Shown: positions 1-11,500, numbered from the stretch's first letter. The stretch is 64,000 bases of DNA from Flammeovirga agarivorans (GCF_012641475.1 NZ_JABAIL010000009.1:162199-226198), one strand, 5' to 3'. The notes: a model not told the origin generated them from the sequence alone. Translations and numbers: made by a program.

Positions 1-3000
1 AAATATATAACAGGGAATGATGAATTTGAGCACTTCTTAGGAAAAGGACATAACGTAACTACCATCCTAGAAGATGGAAAACATCAGTTATGGTTTGGTG
101 AACTCAGAAAAGGCCTAGGCATATTAGACACAGAAAGTGAAACAGCAAATTATTACCAACCTTTAGATAACAAGATTATAATATCCAATATTTATGAGTT
201 AAATGATCATGAGCTTCTTATTGGTACTAGAGGAAATGGAATCTATATTTTTAATATTGAACAGAAGAAATATTCTAGGTTAAAGAGTACACTCGATTTA
301 ACAACAGAAACTATTCGAGGTTTTCAAACGAATGGCAGTGCAATTCTCGTTGCTTGTTTTGATAAAGTATTGTCTCTTCAAATTCGATCCAATCACTTAG
401 CTGAGATTGAACAATTCCCATTACCTAATAGTATCAATGCGATATCATCGATCTTATTTAAGAATGACTTTCTATGGATAGGAACAAAAAAAGGGGTTTA
501 TAAAGTTGATGTACAGCAACCAAAGCAACATATACATTTCCAAAGTGATAAACAGGTAGTCAACAGTTTGATTAATGATAATGTCAATACAATTCTAATT
601 GATAGATCAAATGTATTGTGGGTAGGAACCACTTCAGGTAGTTGTTATGCAAACCTTCAATCTATTGGGTTATCAACGGTGCATTTAAATGAACTACATA
701 AAGAAAATGTCAATGTGGTTTACGAAGATAGTCGTGGTCAGATATGGTTTGGACTAAAAAATGGAACACTTTTAAAATACCACAATAACAAGGTGGTCAC
801 TTACAAAAATGATCCTAAGTCTGGTTATCGTTTAAATACATACGGAGGAATCGAGTCGTTATTTGAAGATCCCTATGGAAACCTTTGGATTGGTAGTTGG
901 GGAGGTGGACTCACTATGATTTCATTGGAAAAAGAACAACAAGGTAAGGTCAACTTCAAGAAAATAGATGGTAAGTTTCTCACTTCTAATACTATCACTT
1001 CTATTGCATATTTTGATAATGCACTATATGTAGGGACCTTTAGAAAAGGGTTGGTGAAGCTCGAAATTTCCCCTAAAGGAGATATTTTAAGTACAAAAAA
1101 TTACAATAAGCGAAAAGGAAAAGAATTTCGCTTGATCAGTAATACAGTAAATTATCTATATGTAGATCCTTTTGAAAAATGTTTGTGGATATCAACTCCA
1201 GATGGTCTTGAGAAAGTAAAACGTAAAGGAAAGAAAGTGATTTATAAACAGTATAATATCACCAACATCAACGGACAGATGACTCCATCATTTTGTTGGG
1301 AAATTTTGCGAACTTCGAGAGAAGAACTATGGGTTGGAACTATTGAAAATGGTTTATCTAGGCTAACATTTGATCCTAAAACCTTAGAGTTACTAGCCGT
1401 AAAAACCTTTACTAAAGAGGATGGGTTGGCTTCTAACTCGATTCAATCATTAGTATACGATGCTATCAATACAAATCTTTGGATTGGAGGTAATGGGTTG
1501 ACTTTATTAGATACTAAAACAGAAACAACTCAGGTTTTTAATACAAAAGATGGAATTGAAGGAGGGTACTTTAGAGTAAACTGTGCAAAGCTTCTGTCTG
1601 ATGGCCGAATGGTATTTGCTTCGGATCAAGCACTAAATTTTATTCTTCCCGGTAAAATCGAAGCAAATAAATTTACCCCTGAGACCATTATCAACAAGTT
1701 CTATATTTATGGAAGAGAGGTGCACCAAGGAGATACCATTGGGGGACAATTAATTTTCTCTGAACCCATCGAAGAAACCAAAGAAATTACTTTAGAGCAT
1801 TTTCAAAACAATATTGAAATTGGTTACAATGCGATGCATTATGGTAGTGCAGAAAAGAATACTTATCAGTATAAATTGGATGGTTTTGATAAAGAGTGGA
1901 TAACTACTTCCAGGAAAAGGGTGGTCTATTCTAATTTACCATTTGGAGAATATACTTTTAAAGTGAAGGCTGCGAATAGTGATGGAATTTGGGAAGAAAA
2001 AGCACAAGAATTACATATCACGATACTAACGCCTTGGTGGAGAACTGATCTTGCGTACTGTATCTACTTAGTCCTTATTGGTCTGATCATATATAAAGTC
2101 AATAGGATGATTATCAATAGACATAAGTTGGAGCAAACCTTAGAGCTAGAACGTTTCAAAATGGAGAAAAATGAGGAACTTACATTAATGAAAATCCGAT
2201 TCTTCGTCAATATTTCTCATGAATTAAGGACTCCATTAACGTTAATCTCAAGTCCTCTAGAAACATTATTGAAAGACAGTAACCTCACTCATCATATGAA
2301 AGAGTATCTGGATATTATGAAACGCAATTCAGACCGTCTTTTAGTATTGTTCGATCAGTTATTAGATTTTAGAAAAATAGAAACGGGTAATCATAAGGTT
2401 CAGTTTAAAGAAAGAGATATTGTCAATTTTACCAGATTGGTGTCGTCCTCATTCAATACCTTGGCAAAAGATAATCAGATAAACTATGCTTTTCATTCTC
2501 ATTTGGATTTTCAGGAAGCTTGGATTGATGAAGACATCATTGAAAAATCAATTTATAATCTGGTTTCCAATGCATTTAAAAATACAGATGAAGGGGGGAA
2601 TATTTTAGTGGAGTTAGCAAAAACATCAGATGATAAATTTTTCACTATCGTTGTTTCTGATACAGGCAATGGTATATCAGAGGAAGAGCAAAAACATATT
2701 TTTGAAGAGTTTTATCAAACACAAAATAAGACAGATAGAGGTACAGGTTTAGGGTTGTCTTTAGTAAAAAGGCTGATTGAAGCCCATTATGGTAAGATTA
2801 CCTTCGAAAGTAAAGAGGGAGAAGGCACGAAGTTTATCATTACTTTACCTTTATCAAATTACTTCATGAAAGAGGAAGAAAAGGTGATAGAGGAGGTCTC
2901 TGTGGAAGATGAAAAAATTGAATCAACTACCATTGTTTCAGAAGACCTTCCAAAGGTATTGATTGTAGAAGACAATATGGATATTGCTCTTTATCTAAAA

Positions 3001-3720
3001 AAAGAACTTCAATCGGAATTTAATATCACTTTAGCACCAAACGGTAAAGAAGGGTATGAGTTTGTAGTAAAAAATCAACCAGATATTATTATTTCTGATA
3101 TCATGATGGCCGAAATGAACGGTCTGGAATTATGTAAGGAGATTAAGAAAAACCCTCATTTAAATCATATTCCAGTGATACTTCTTACGGCAAAAAATAC
3201 TGACGAAGATAAATTGGAAGGGATAGAAAGTGGTGCCGATGCCTATATCGTTAAGCCTTTCAAAACAGAGTTCTTATTAGCTAAAGTGATGAACTTGATA
3301 GAGGAAAGAAGGGCAACAAAACAATTCTACGCAGCTAAAAAAGAAGTGCAACAATTACAAGAAGATCCTGAAAAGGATAAATTCTTAAAAAAGGCACAAC
3401 AAACGGTCGAAGATAATTTACTTACAGAAGAGTTTGATTCGAAAATGTTTGCCAAAAAAATGGGTTTAACGTATGCTACTTTATATAATAGATTAAAGAA
3501 ATATGAAAACGAATCTGCTACAGGTTATATTCGAAAAATTAGACTACAACGCGCAGCAGAATTGATCGCAAACTCGGACCACTCGATCAAAGAAATACAA
3601 TTTTTAGTGGGCTTTAATGATGCGAAATACTTTAGAACCAACTTTAAAAAGATCTTTGAAATTACTCCTTCAGAATACCTGAAAAAATTTAGAAAAGTAG
3701 ATGTAAAAGAGTCACTGTAA
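1..3720 (+). CDS. Hybrid two-component sensor/regulator (HTCS), 5' end cut by window
   Basis: The frame is open from base 1, so the gene starts upstream and the TTG at 370 is not its start. Counting from the first codon there are 1239 residues. Seen in order: propeller repeats with LWIG/LWVGT-type blades (to about 590), a Y_Y_Y domain (about 603-667), one membrane helix (about 684-700), a histidine kinase with NISHELRTP (His740), an ATPase domain with GTGLGLSLVK (about 915), a receiver with phospho-acceptor Asp1033 and Lys1085, and an AraC-type HTH (about 1144-1235). Known for the family: the periplasmic propeller binds an oligosaccharide from the target glycan and the AraC part activates the PUL promoters. 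Its position at the head of the locus fits. The inferred operators are the four paired boxes at 3741, 5801, 13378 and 33627. Confidence 0.95.
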   Translation, partial: KYITGNDEFEHFLGKGHNVTTILEDGKHQLWFGELRKGLGILDTESETANYYQPLDNKIIISNIYELNDHELLIGTRGNGIYIFNIEQKKYSRLKSTLDLTTETIRGFQTNGSAILVACFDKVLSLQIRSNHLAEIEQFPLPNSINAISSILFKNDFLWIGTKKGVYKVDVQQPKQHIHFQSDKQVVNSLINDNVNTILIDRSNVLWVGTTSGSCYANLQSIGLSTVHLNELHKENVNVVYEDSRGQIWFGLKNGTLLKYHNNKVVTYKNDPKSGYRLNTYGGIESLFEDPYGNLWIGSWGGGLTMISLEKEQQGKVNFKKIDGKFLTSNTITSIAYFDNALYVGTFRKGLVKLEISPKGDILSTKNYNKRKGKEFRLISNTVNYLYVDPFEKCLWISTPDGLEKVKRKGKKVIYKQYNITNINGQMTPSFCWEILRTSREELWVGTIENGLSRLTFDPKTLELLAVKTFTKEDGLASNSIQSLVYDAINTNLWIGGNGLTLLDTKTETTQVFNTKDGIEGGYFRVNCAKLLSDGRMVFASDQALNFILPGKIEANKFTPETIINKFYIYGREVHQGDTIGGQLIFSEPIEETKEITLEHFQNNIEIGYNAMHYGSAEKNTYQYKLDGFDKEWITTSRKRVVYSNLPFGEYTFKVKAANSDGIWEEKAQELHITILTPWWRTDLAYCIYLVLIGLIIYKVNRMIINRHKLEQTLELERFKMEKNEELTLMKIRFFVNISHELRTPLTLISSPLETLLKDSNLTHHMKEYLDIMKRNSDRLLVLFDQLLDFRKIETGNHKVQFKERDIVNFTRLVSSSFNTLAKDNQINYAFHSHLDFQEAWIDEDIIEKSIYNLVSNAFKNTDEGGNILVELAKTSDDKFFTIVVSDTGNGISEEEQKHIFEEFYQTQNKTDRGTGLGLSLVKRLIEAHYGKITFESKEGEGTKFIITLPLSNYFMKEEEKVIEEVSVEDEKIESTTIVSEDLPKVLIVEDNMDIALYLKKELQSEFNITLAPNGKEGYEFVVKNQPDIIISDIMMAEMNGLELCKEIKKNPHLNHIPVILLTAKNTDEDKLEGIESGADAYIVKPFKTEFLLAKVMNLIEERRATKQFYAAKKEVQQLQEDPEKDKFLKKAQQTVEDNLLTEEFDSKMFAKKMGLTYATLYNRLKKYENESATGYIRKIRLQRAAELIANSDHSIKEIQFLVGFNDAKYFRTNFKKIFEITPSEYLKKFRKVDVKESL

Positions 3721-3740
3721 GCTTGAAAGGCCGTTTTTAG

Positions 3741-3803
3741 AGATTTCACCCTCTGGAATTTAATATACGACCCTCTTCTTTAATTGTATTTATAACACCT
3801 TTG
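3741..3803 (+). promoter_or_regulatory. Predicted HTCS operator and promoter, copy A
   Basis: Two related boxes (agatttcaccct at 3741 and atatacgaccct at 3763, 22 bp apart) are followed by CACCTTTG at 3796-3803, 33 bp after the second box. This is the weakest of four copies: the first box is degenerate and the -7 lacks the leading T of TAnnTTTG. Layout and intervening sequence (aatttaatat) match the other copies. The 5' UTR would be only about 15 nt before the ATG at 3826. Confidence 0.55.
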
Positions 3804-3825
3804 AGATATACAAATCGAAGATGTT

Positions 3826-5781
3826 ATGAATTATACATTACTGACTTATTTTTTATTGAATTTACTTACCATAAACACCTTACTAGCTCAATTCACACTC
3901 AATGGAGAAGGGACATCATTGAACCCTTATGAAATTGCAAATTATGATGATTTGAAGATGGTCTCTGACAATCCAAGTGAATGGGGTGATGATATATACT
4001 TTAAGGTAGTGGCTAATATCGAAGCAGATGACTCAGAGTTTGAGACCAATGGATTTCAACCAATAGGATCTGAGTCAAACCCTTTTAAAGGGTATTTTGA
4101 TGGTGGATCAGCTGATGGATATGCCATCTCAAATTTACATATCGATAGAGGTAATAGTGATCATGTAGGCCTTTTTGGTTATATCAGTGTGTATTCTACA
4201 GAAATCACCAATATTGACTTAACGGATTTTGATATCATTGGAAAAGATCATGTAGGTGCTATTGTTGGTTATATAAAGAATTCAAGTCAGGTTTCATCAA
4301 TTAGTATTTCCAATGGTAGTGTAGAAGGACAAAGCAATGTTGGTGGAGTAGTTGGACAGAATATTAAATCAACTTTATCTAACATTTTCGTTAATTCTGT
4401 ATCCGTACAACATTCAGCAGTAGATGGAATTTCAAATTTAGGTGGGGTCATTGGTTACAATCAGAATTCTAGTGGAAATAGAGTTCTAACTAATTTCAAT
4501 ATCTCTGATCTAACTCTTTCTTCTAGTTATTCGAATGTTGGAGGTATTATAGGGTTAGCTGAATCACAAACCAACTTATCCAATGTTGATATTGATGATG
4601 TAACAATTACTGCAAAATCATATGCTGGAGGGGTTGTAGGTTATAATAGTAGTTCAAAAATCAGTAATAGTATTGTATCAAACCTAGATATAGAAATTAC
4701 AGATAAATATGTTGGTGGCTTAGTCGGAAAAAATGATGGTAGTGAAATAAAACTATCGATGGTACATGGTAAAATTTCTGGTAAAAGAAGAATTGGAGGT
4801 ATAACCGGTGATAGCAATACAAGTAGCAAAATCAAAAATGTAAATGCCATTATTACTGATCTTGTTGTTTTGGATGAGGGAGATTATGTCGGAGGCATAG
4901 TTGGTGGAAATTATAATTCAGAGGTAGATCGAGCTTATGCAGTTGTAGTCAGCTTTTCGGTAGAATTGGGTGGAAGTCTTGTCAGTTCGCCAACTATTGG
5001 TGGTATTGTTGGTGAAATAGGAAACAGTAGTACTATTACCAAGACTTATTTTGATGATGACACCTTTGATGCAGGGGTTGATTTAAGCGATAAAGACGAG
5101 GCAGAGGTAACACCATTAACTACTGCCGATTTCAATGACCAAGATAATTTTTCTGGTTTTGATTTCACAAATAATTGGGAGATAGGAACTCTTACAAAAT
5201 ACAATAGTGCAGATCGTCCTTATATGAGAAGTGTAAGTAGAATCAGCGATGATTTACCAGTGGAATTATTGTATTTTAATGCTAAAGCAAATAGTGATAA
5301 TGTAGTATTACAATGGGCCACTGCTACGGAAATTAATAATGATTATTTCCAAATAGAAAGGTCATCAGATAAAATCAATTGGACAGTTATAGAACAACTT
5401 GAAGGTGGCGGAAATTCAAATACTACTTTACAATATGAGTACATAGATAGGTTGAATGGTTTCACAGCAGATCATATTTACTATAGATTGAAGCAAGTCG
5501 ATTTTGATGGAACGACACACTATTATTCTACTTTTTTAAAGTATCAAACCTCATTAGATAAATCCTTAGAAGTATTCCCAACAGTTACTGATGGATATAT
5601 AAAAATTATTAGTCAGAAAAATTATCCCATTCAATTATTTAACATGCAAGGTCAAGACTTTTCTGATAAAATAATTGTGACTGATCAAGATATTTTCAGA
5701 ACGGTTTCTCTAAATACAGTCACTTCAGGGTGGTATCTTATAAAATGTGGTGATGAAGCAAAAAGGGTGTATAAGAGATAG
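3826..5781 (+). CDS. Secreted GLUG-repeat protein with type IX sorting domain
   Basis: 651 residues. A signal peptide ends near LLAQF (about residue 22). An N-terminal GEGTSLNPYEIANYDDL-type segment leads into many GLUG-like repeats (VGGVVGQN, VGGLVGKND, IGGIVGEIGNSS) up to about residue 410. A linker domain typical of Bacteroidota secreted proteins follows (VVLQWATATEINNDYFQIERS, about 495-560), then a C-terminal sorting-type domain ending WYLIKCGDEAKRVYKR. It is therefore probably exported by the type IX system and held on or shed from the surface. It is first in the HTCS regulon, and two related proteins follow. A role as glycan-binding or adhesive surface protein is inference; no catalytic motif was recognised. 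Confidence 0.85.
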   Translation: MNYTLLTYFLLNLLTINTLLAQFTLNGEGTSLNPYEIANYDDLKMVSDNPSEWGDDIYFKVVANIEADDSEFETNGFQPIGSESNPFKGYFDGGSADGYAISNLHIDRGNSDHVGLFGYISVYSTEITNIDLTDFDIIGKDHVGAIVGYIKNSSQVSSISISNGSVEGQSNVGGVVGQNIKSTLSNIFVNSVSVQHSAVDGISNLGGVIGYNQNSSGNRVLTNFNISDLTLSSSYSNVGGIIGLAESQTNLSNVDIDDVTITAKSYAGGVVGYNSSSKISNSIVSNLDIEITDKYVGGLVGKNDGSEIKLSMVHGKISGKRRIGGITGDSNTSSKIKNVNAIITDLVVLDEGDYVGGIVGGNYNSEVDRAYAVVVSFSVELGGSLVSSPTIGGIVGEIGNSSTITKTYFDDDTFDAGVDLSDKDEAEVTPLTTADFNDQDNFSGFDFTNNWEIGTLTKYNSADRPYMRSVSRISDDLPVELLYFNAKANSDNVVLQWATATEINNDYFQIERSSDKINWTVIEQLEGGGNSNTTLQYEYIDRLNGFTADHIYYRLKQVDFDGTTHYYSTFLKYQTSLDKSLEVFPTVTDGYIKIISQKNYPIQLFNMQGQDFSDKIIVTDQDIFRTVSLNTVTSGWYLIKCGDEAKRVYKR

Positions 5782-5800
5782 TTGAGGCTGTTTTTTAAAG

Positions 5801-5862
5801 ATATATCACCCCTTCATTTTAATATATGACACCTTAAGTAAAGGTAACACTCTCTAATTTTG
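5801..5862 (+). promoter_or_regulatory. Predicted HTCS operator and promoter, copy B
   Basis: Boxes atatatcacccc (5801) and atatatgacacc (5822) lie exactly 21 bp apart, joined by ttcattttaat. The -7 TAATTTTG (5855-5862) fits TAnnTTTG and begins 33 bp after the second box. The element starts 20 bp after the stop codon of the upstream gene and precedes the ATG at 5899. Confidence 0.72.
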
Positions 5863-5898
5863 AAGTAATACAAGAACAGCAACTAATTTTGATTTGAA

Positions 5899-8439
5899 AT
5901 GAAAAAACATCTACTTTTTTACCTGTTATTTTTTTGCATTTATTCTATATCATCTGCTCAAATAATGCCAACGGAGGGTGATGGTACAGTAGATCATCCT
6001 TATCTAGTTTCATCTTTAGATCATTTAAGATGGATCTCTGAAGGTGGAGATGGAAGTAGTCTGGGTGACGGCTCAAGGTGGCAGTTATATTATAAACAGA
6101 CTGCCGATATTGATGCTGCAGATACTAAGAATTGGAATACAGGTGAAGGCTTTAGACCAATGGGTAATACCAACAAAAAATTTAAAGGTAATTATGATGG
6201 GAGTGGCTTTACTATCTCAAATTTATATATCAATAGAATTGTAGATTATGTAGGTCTCTTCGGTTACATAGACAAGAATGGTGTAGTTAAGAATCTTCAG
6301 GTGACTGATATGGATATTACAGGTGACCGTTATGTAGGTGGTTTATCAGGCTATTTAAATGATGCCAGTACATTATCCAATATTTTATTAACGGGAAACG
6401 TTACAGCAAGAAGGTTTTTTGGAGGAGTTGTTGGTGAAGGTAATGTGAGTTCTGTGATTGAAAATACAATTACTTTTGTAACACTTACAGGTACAGGCGA
6501 AGCATCGAATAATGACAATAGAGCAGCGGGTGGTATTGCAGGAAGATTTTATGATAAATCGGTGATAAGAAACTCATATGCTGTCAATAACTTTAATGTT
6601 AGCCTTAACAAAGGAGGATTAGTGGCTTTATCACAAACTTCCATTGTTATCGAAAACTCATATTGGGATACAGAAATTTCAGGTATCGATATTGCTGATT
6701 CTGAAAATAAATTTCCTGATATCAAAGGTTTAACCACAGCAGAGTTTGGTGATTCCAATAACTTTAATCTTTGGGATTTTGATGCCACTTGGGCAATTGC
6801 CAAATTAACAGCATATGATAACCAATTCAGACCTTATTTACAGCGTCTAAGTGCAAGAACAGTTAGTTTGTCAACAAATGATGATTCATTTGGTAGTGTT
6901 GAAGGAGATGGTGTTTATCATGCAGGAAATAATGCTACCATAACTGCTACACCTGCAAATGAATATAACTTTATACATTGGTTAAATGGCGAAACGATCG
7001 TTTCTACAGATGCTGAGTATTCATTTGAAATTACAAACGATGTAGATTATCAGGCTGTTTTTGAGCTTAAGAAATATACAATAACGGTTACTCAAGGAAC
7101 TAATGGAACGATCACTCCATCAACTACTGTTGTTGATTCTGGTAGTTCTCAGATCTTTACAATAGTAGCTTCAGAAGGTTACGAGATTAGTGATGTATTG
7201 GTAGACGGAGAATCTCAAGGCGTAATGGCCGAATATACATTTACAGATGTGATGAGCGATCATACGATAACAGCAAGCTTTACTGAAGTTGTTGTCCCAA
7301 CCTACACATTAACAGTAGTTCAGGTTTCCAATGGTACGATCACTCCTTCAACTACAGTAGTGGATGAAGGAAGCGATCAGACCTTTACAATAGTAGCTTC
7401 AGAAGGTTACGAGATTAGTGAGGTTTTGGTGGATGGAGAATCTCAAGGCGTAATCGCCGAATATACATTTACTGATGTGATGAGTGATCATACGATAACA
7501 GCAAGCTTTACAGAAGTTGTTGTCCCAACATACACATTAACAGTAGTTCAGGTTTCCAATGGTACGATTACTCCATCAACGACCGTAGTAGATGAAGGAA
7601 GTGATCAGACCTTTATAATCGAAGCATCCGAAGGTTTCGAGATTAGTGAAGTATTGGTGGATGGAGAATCTCAAGGTGTGATTGATGAATATACATTTAC
7701 TGATGTGATGAGTGATCATACGATAACAGCAAGCTTTAAAGAAGAGGCAGTACTTTTTACTATTCAAGTAATAGAGAACGAAGGAGGTAACATAACACCA
7801 GGTACAACTGAAGTTTCTAAAGGGGAATCAATTACTTATAGCATTGAAGAAAATGAAGGGTATATGCTAGTTGATGTTCAAGTAGACGGTGAATCAAAAG
7901 GAAGTGTGACTACTTATACCTTTGAGAATGTTGAAAGCAACCATAGTATAGAGGCGATCTATAATAAGGTACATTATATTACTGTTATTGAACCAACTAA
8001 TGGTGAAATTACTCCATCTTCAATGTATGTAGTCGAAGGGCAAAACCAAACCTTTGTATTTACTCCAAATGAAGGCTATATAGTATCTGAAATACTTGTA
8101 AATGGTGAGGATATGGGAAGTCTGGAAAGTTACACTTTCAAAGAGGTAAGTGCTTCAAATTCATTGGAAGTGATTTTCATCAAAGAAGAGCTTCCAACCT
8201 CGTTAGATCCATCATTATTAGCCAAGGTAAAAGTGGGACCTAACCCAACATCAGACAAAATTACGTTAGCAGGTGTTCCAATAAATACAAAAGTGGTCAT
8301 CTATAATTTAATAGGAAACATAGTTTATTCTAACACTACTCAGTTTTCAAAAGAAACCATAGATATGAGTTTGTTAAACTCTGGGATATATGTGATCCAC
8401 ATTGAAAATATTGGTAATTTTAAGATCATTAAGGAATAA
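5899..8439 (+). CDS. Secreted GLUG protein with tandem InlB-B-like repeats and type IX sorting domain
   Basis: 846 residues. The signal peptide ends near ISSAQ (residue 21). The GEGD-type N-terminal segment and GLUG repeats (YVGGLSGYLND, FGGVVGEGN) run to about residue 310. From about 320 there are beta-repeats of the divergent InlB B-repeat kind, each with NGTITPSTT, a VLVDGESQG hairpin and a YTFTDVMSDHTITASF end. Three successive units (residues 392, 468 and about 544) are nearly identical; two more are diverged. The C-terminus (VGPNPTSDKITL to IGNFKIIKE) is a type IX sorting domain. This is probably an elongated surface or secreted protein. No enzyme motif was seen. The linear repeat region probably acts as a stalk or carbohydrate-binding array (inference). 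Confidence 0.85.
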   Translation: MKKHLLFYLLFFCIYSISSAQIMPTEGDGTVDHPYLVSSLDHLRWISEGGDGSSLGDGSRWQLYYKQTADIDAADTKNWNTGEGFRPMGNTNKKFKGNYDGSGFTISNLYINRIVDYVGLFGYIDKNGVVKNLQVTDMDITGDRYVGGLSGYLNDASTLSNILLTGNVTARRFFGGVVGEGNVSSVIENTITFVTLTGTGEASNNDNRAAGGIAGRFYDKSVIRNSYAVNNFNVSLNKGGLVALSQTSIVIENSYWDTEISGIDIADSENKFPDIKGLTTAEFGDSNNFNLWDFDATWAIAKLTAYDNQFRPYLQRLSARTVSLSTNDDSFGSVEGDGVYHAGNNATITATPANEYNFIHWLNGETIVSTDAEYSFEITNDVDYQAVFELKKYTITVTQGTNGTITPSTTVVDSGSSQIFTIVASEGYEISDVLVDGESQGVMAEYTFTDVMSDHTITASFTEVVVPTYTLTVVQVSNGTITPSTTVVDEGSDQTFTIVASEGYEISEVLVDGESQGVIAEYTFTDVMSDHTITASFTEVVVPTYTLTVVQVSNGTITPSTTVVDEGSDQTFIIEASEGFEISEVLVDGESQGVIDEYTFTDVMSDHTITASFKEEAVLFTIQVIENEGGNITPGTTEVSKGESITYSIEENEGYMLVDVQVDGESKGSVTTYTFENVESNHSIEAIYNKVHYITVIEPTNGEITPSSMYVVEGQNQTFVFTPNEGYIVSEILVNGEDMGSLESYTFKEVSASNSLEVIFIKEELPTSLDPSLLAKVKVGPNPTSDKITLAGVPINTKVVIYNLIGNIVYSNTTQFSKETIDMSLLNSGIYVIHIENIGNFKIIKE
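7072..7743 (+). repeat. Three tandem 228-bp coding repeats
   Basis: Units begin at 7072, 7300 and 7528, exactly 228 bp (76 codons) apart. Units two and three are close to identical over long stretches, for example around acattaacagtagttcaggt. The near identity of DNA, not only protein, points to recent duplication or ongoing homogenisation. The period is a multiple of three, so copy-number change keeps the frame. Confidence 0.9.
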
Positions 8440-8465
8440 ACTAAATAAGGAAACTTTTTAATACA

Positions 8466-8509
8466 TATGCTTCTATTTTTTATCACAAAGAGTAGAAAAT
8501 AGAAGCATA
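8466..8509 (+). other. Intergenic hairpin between two GLUG genes
   Basis: tatgcttctatttt (8466-8479) pairs perfectly with aaaatagaagcata (8496-8509): a 14-bp stem with a 16-nt loop. A short cttttaa follows, so it could be a weak terminator that lowers expression of the next gene, or an mRNA-processing element. No promoter was recognised between it and the gene at 8565. Confidence 0.6.
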
Positions 8510-8564
8510 CTTTTAAATAAAAACTAGGGAATTGTTTGCCCTAGCAACTAACAAAGAAATTAAA

Positions 8565-11500
8565 ATGATTAAGCATTTAATACTTATCATATGTATTCTC
8601 TTCTTTTTTCAAACTGGATTTTCACAAGAAAAACCATTGGAAGGAGATGGTTCAATAAGTAATCCATATCAAATTGAAAATGTGTCTCACCTGTTATGGC
8701 TTTCCAAAGCAGAAGGGGATACAGATGATGTACTCAATAGACTTGAACATCATTACATTTTAATGGCAGATATTGATTTAACCAATGTGGACTTTGTGCC
8801 TATTGGTTCAACAGAAACGCCTTTCAAAGGAACTTTTGATGGAAGAGGATATACAATTTCAAGTTTAAGTATTGACCAGTCTTCATCTAGATACTTGGGT
8901 TTGTTTGGTGTTATTTTATCGGGAACAGTGCATCATTTGCAACTGAATAATGTTAATGTTTCAGGAGAAAGGTTTATTGGGGCTTTGGCAGGAAAAATTG
9001 ATGAAAGCACCATCATTCATCATATCATTGCGAAGGGTACTGTACATGGTGAAAGAGGTATTGGAGGTATTATTGGTGAGATCAATAACAAGTCTGAAGT
9101 ATCATATATACAATCATTTGTAGCAACATCAGTAATTGATGGAGAGAAAAATGTGGGTGGTATTGCAGGAGTTATATACAATAAATCATCAATTTCACAG
9201 TCTTATGTAGCAGCAGATGTTACAGGATCATCAAGTGTAGGACCATTAGTAGGCGCTGGTCACTTTGCCAGTAGTGAAGACAAATTGGTGTCAATCAAAG
9301 AAAGTTATTGGGACAAGGATATTACAGGACTAAACTCTAATGAAGGTATTGCAGATTCCTATGGTTTAACAACGGAAGAATTTAAAACAGAAGATAGCTT
9401 TTTGGATCTTGATTTTGAAAACATTTGGAAGATGGATACAAATAGTGATTTTTCGGAAACAAGTAGACCTTATCTTTCATGGATTGGCGGTGTATTCGTT
9501 CAAGTGAAAAATGAAAATGAAGATTGGGGAGCAGTCCAAGGGGAAGGATATTATTCGATTGGAGAGCAGATTTCATTGAAAGCAGTTCCCAATCAAAATG
9601 TAGAATTTGTACAATGGGAACTCAACAATGAGGTATATTCTGATCAACCAGAAGTTAACGTTACTGTGGAAGAACATATGGTATTTGAAGCATCATTTGA
9701 ACCTGCCGAATATCTAATTACCGAAATAAGTTCTCCAAGAGGAAAGGTAATCGGAGATGATACATTAAAGGTTACCTCATTTGAAACAGTACAATTACCC
9801 ATCTCTCCAAAGACAGCCTACGAAATTGAGGAAGTATTTCTAAATGGAAATTCAATCGGAACAGTACCATATATCACATTATCGGGAGTTTCCGAAGATA
9901 TAGTTATTGAAGTGAAATATAAAAGTATTGACTATCAATTACCTGAGGGAGAGGGGACTGCAGAAAGCCCATATGTTATTCGAACATTAGAAGAACTAAG
10001 ATGGTTTTCAGAAGGAGATACAACCACAGGTATTGGACAAGGTACGCGTTGGAGAAGTCATGTGATATTGGATGCTAATATTTATGCAGAAGAAACTCAA
10101 CATTGGAATGCAGGATTAGGTTTTTTCCCAATTGGTACTGAATCCAAACCATTTAGAGGCCATTTTAATGGACAACATTATGAGATTCATGATCTAGTAT
10201 CACAAAGAGAACAAGAAAGATATATTGGATTGTTCGGTTATAGTAAAGATAGTGCATCAATAAGGAATTTACAGATCTTAAATGTAGACTTCAAAGGGGA
10301 TAGATATGTAGGTGCACTCCTTGGTAAAGCTGACAGTACAAATATTGAAAATATCGTCGTTTCAGGTAAAGTAGAAGCAGAAAGATTAATAGGTGGAGCA
10401 GTTGGTGAATTGAATAAAGGAAGTCACTTATCTCAATCGGCCTCTTTCGTTGATGTAAGTGTGATTGAAGGCGGGAAAAACCTTGGGGGTTTAGTAGGTA
10501 CAATCTACAATAGATCATCAGTAAACGAAGTTTATGCTGTAGGGAGTGTGGAGAATGCATCAAATTCAGGTGGATTAATTGGTAATGGACACAAAGAAGA
10601 TGTTGTGAGTGTTACTAATGCGTATTGGGATCATGAAACTACTGGACTTACGTCTTCACATTTACAAGAGGATACATTTGGTTTGTCGACTTCAGCATTT
10701 AGTGATTTGGATAACTTTGTAGGTTGGGCATCATCAGAAGTCAATTGGTCTATTTTAATAAACACAAAATATGATCAAGTGGAGAGACCTTATCCCTTTG
10801 AGTTACAAAAACATTGGATTAATGTGACAGCCAATAGAAGAGACTGGGGTGTACTGACCGGTAATGGTAGATACCTTGAAGGAGAAAAAGTAAAGATCAA
10901 AGCGTTAACACTTGCAGGTCATTATTTTATTGAATGGCAAAAAAATGGCGAATTTCTATCAACAGAATCATCAGTAGAAATTGTAGTTGCTAATCATAAT
11001 GATGAATACAAAGCTATCCTTGGAGCAGATGAGTATATCATTGAAGTAAGTCAATCCGATAACGGTACAATTACTCCAGGTACATCAACTGTTTTCCACA
11101 ATGATGATTTTACATTTCAGATCGTTCCAGATGATGGTTATGAAGTAGATTACCTGCTTGTGGATCAGGATACCATTTTAGCTACTACAGAATATACTTT
11201 TAAAGCGGTAACGCAATCCTATAGTTTTTCAGCTAGGTTTAAAGAGTATGAACCTACTATTTTTATCATTCCAGCTATTGCAGGAGAAAACGGAAGCATT
11301 ACTCCACTTTTAGGAGAAGTGAGTGAAGGTGAGGATATTACTTTTGATATTATTCCTGACCCGGGTTACGAAATTGATCTGGTTTTTGTAGGAGATGACA
11401 ACAGTATTGATACATTAGAAACAGATAAAACTGCATATGCTCATACCTTTGAGAATGTATGGAACAACTATTCCATCTCGGCTACATTTAAAAAGAGTAC

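Noticed and set aside
370..372. TTG at 370 as the start of the HTCS gene
   Set aside because: The frame stays open upstream to base 1 with propeller-type sequence (LWFGE, LLIGTRGNGIYIF), so the gene is cut by the window.
7072..7743. Tandem repeats as a CRISPR array
   Set aside because: The period is 228 bp, in frame and coding; there are no short repeats with unique spacers.
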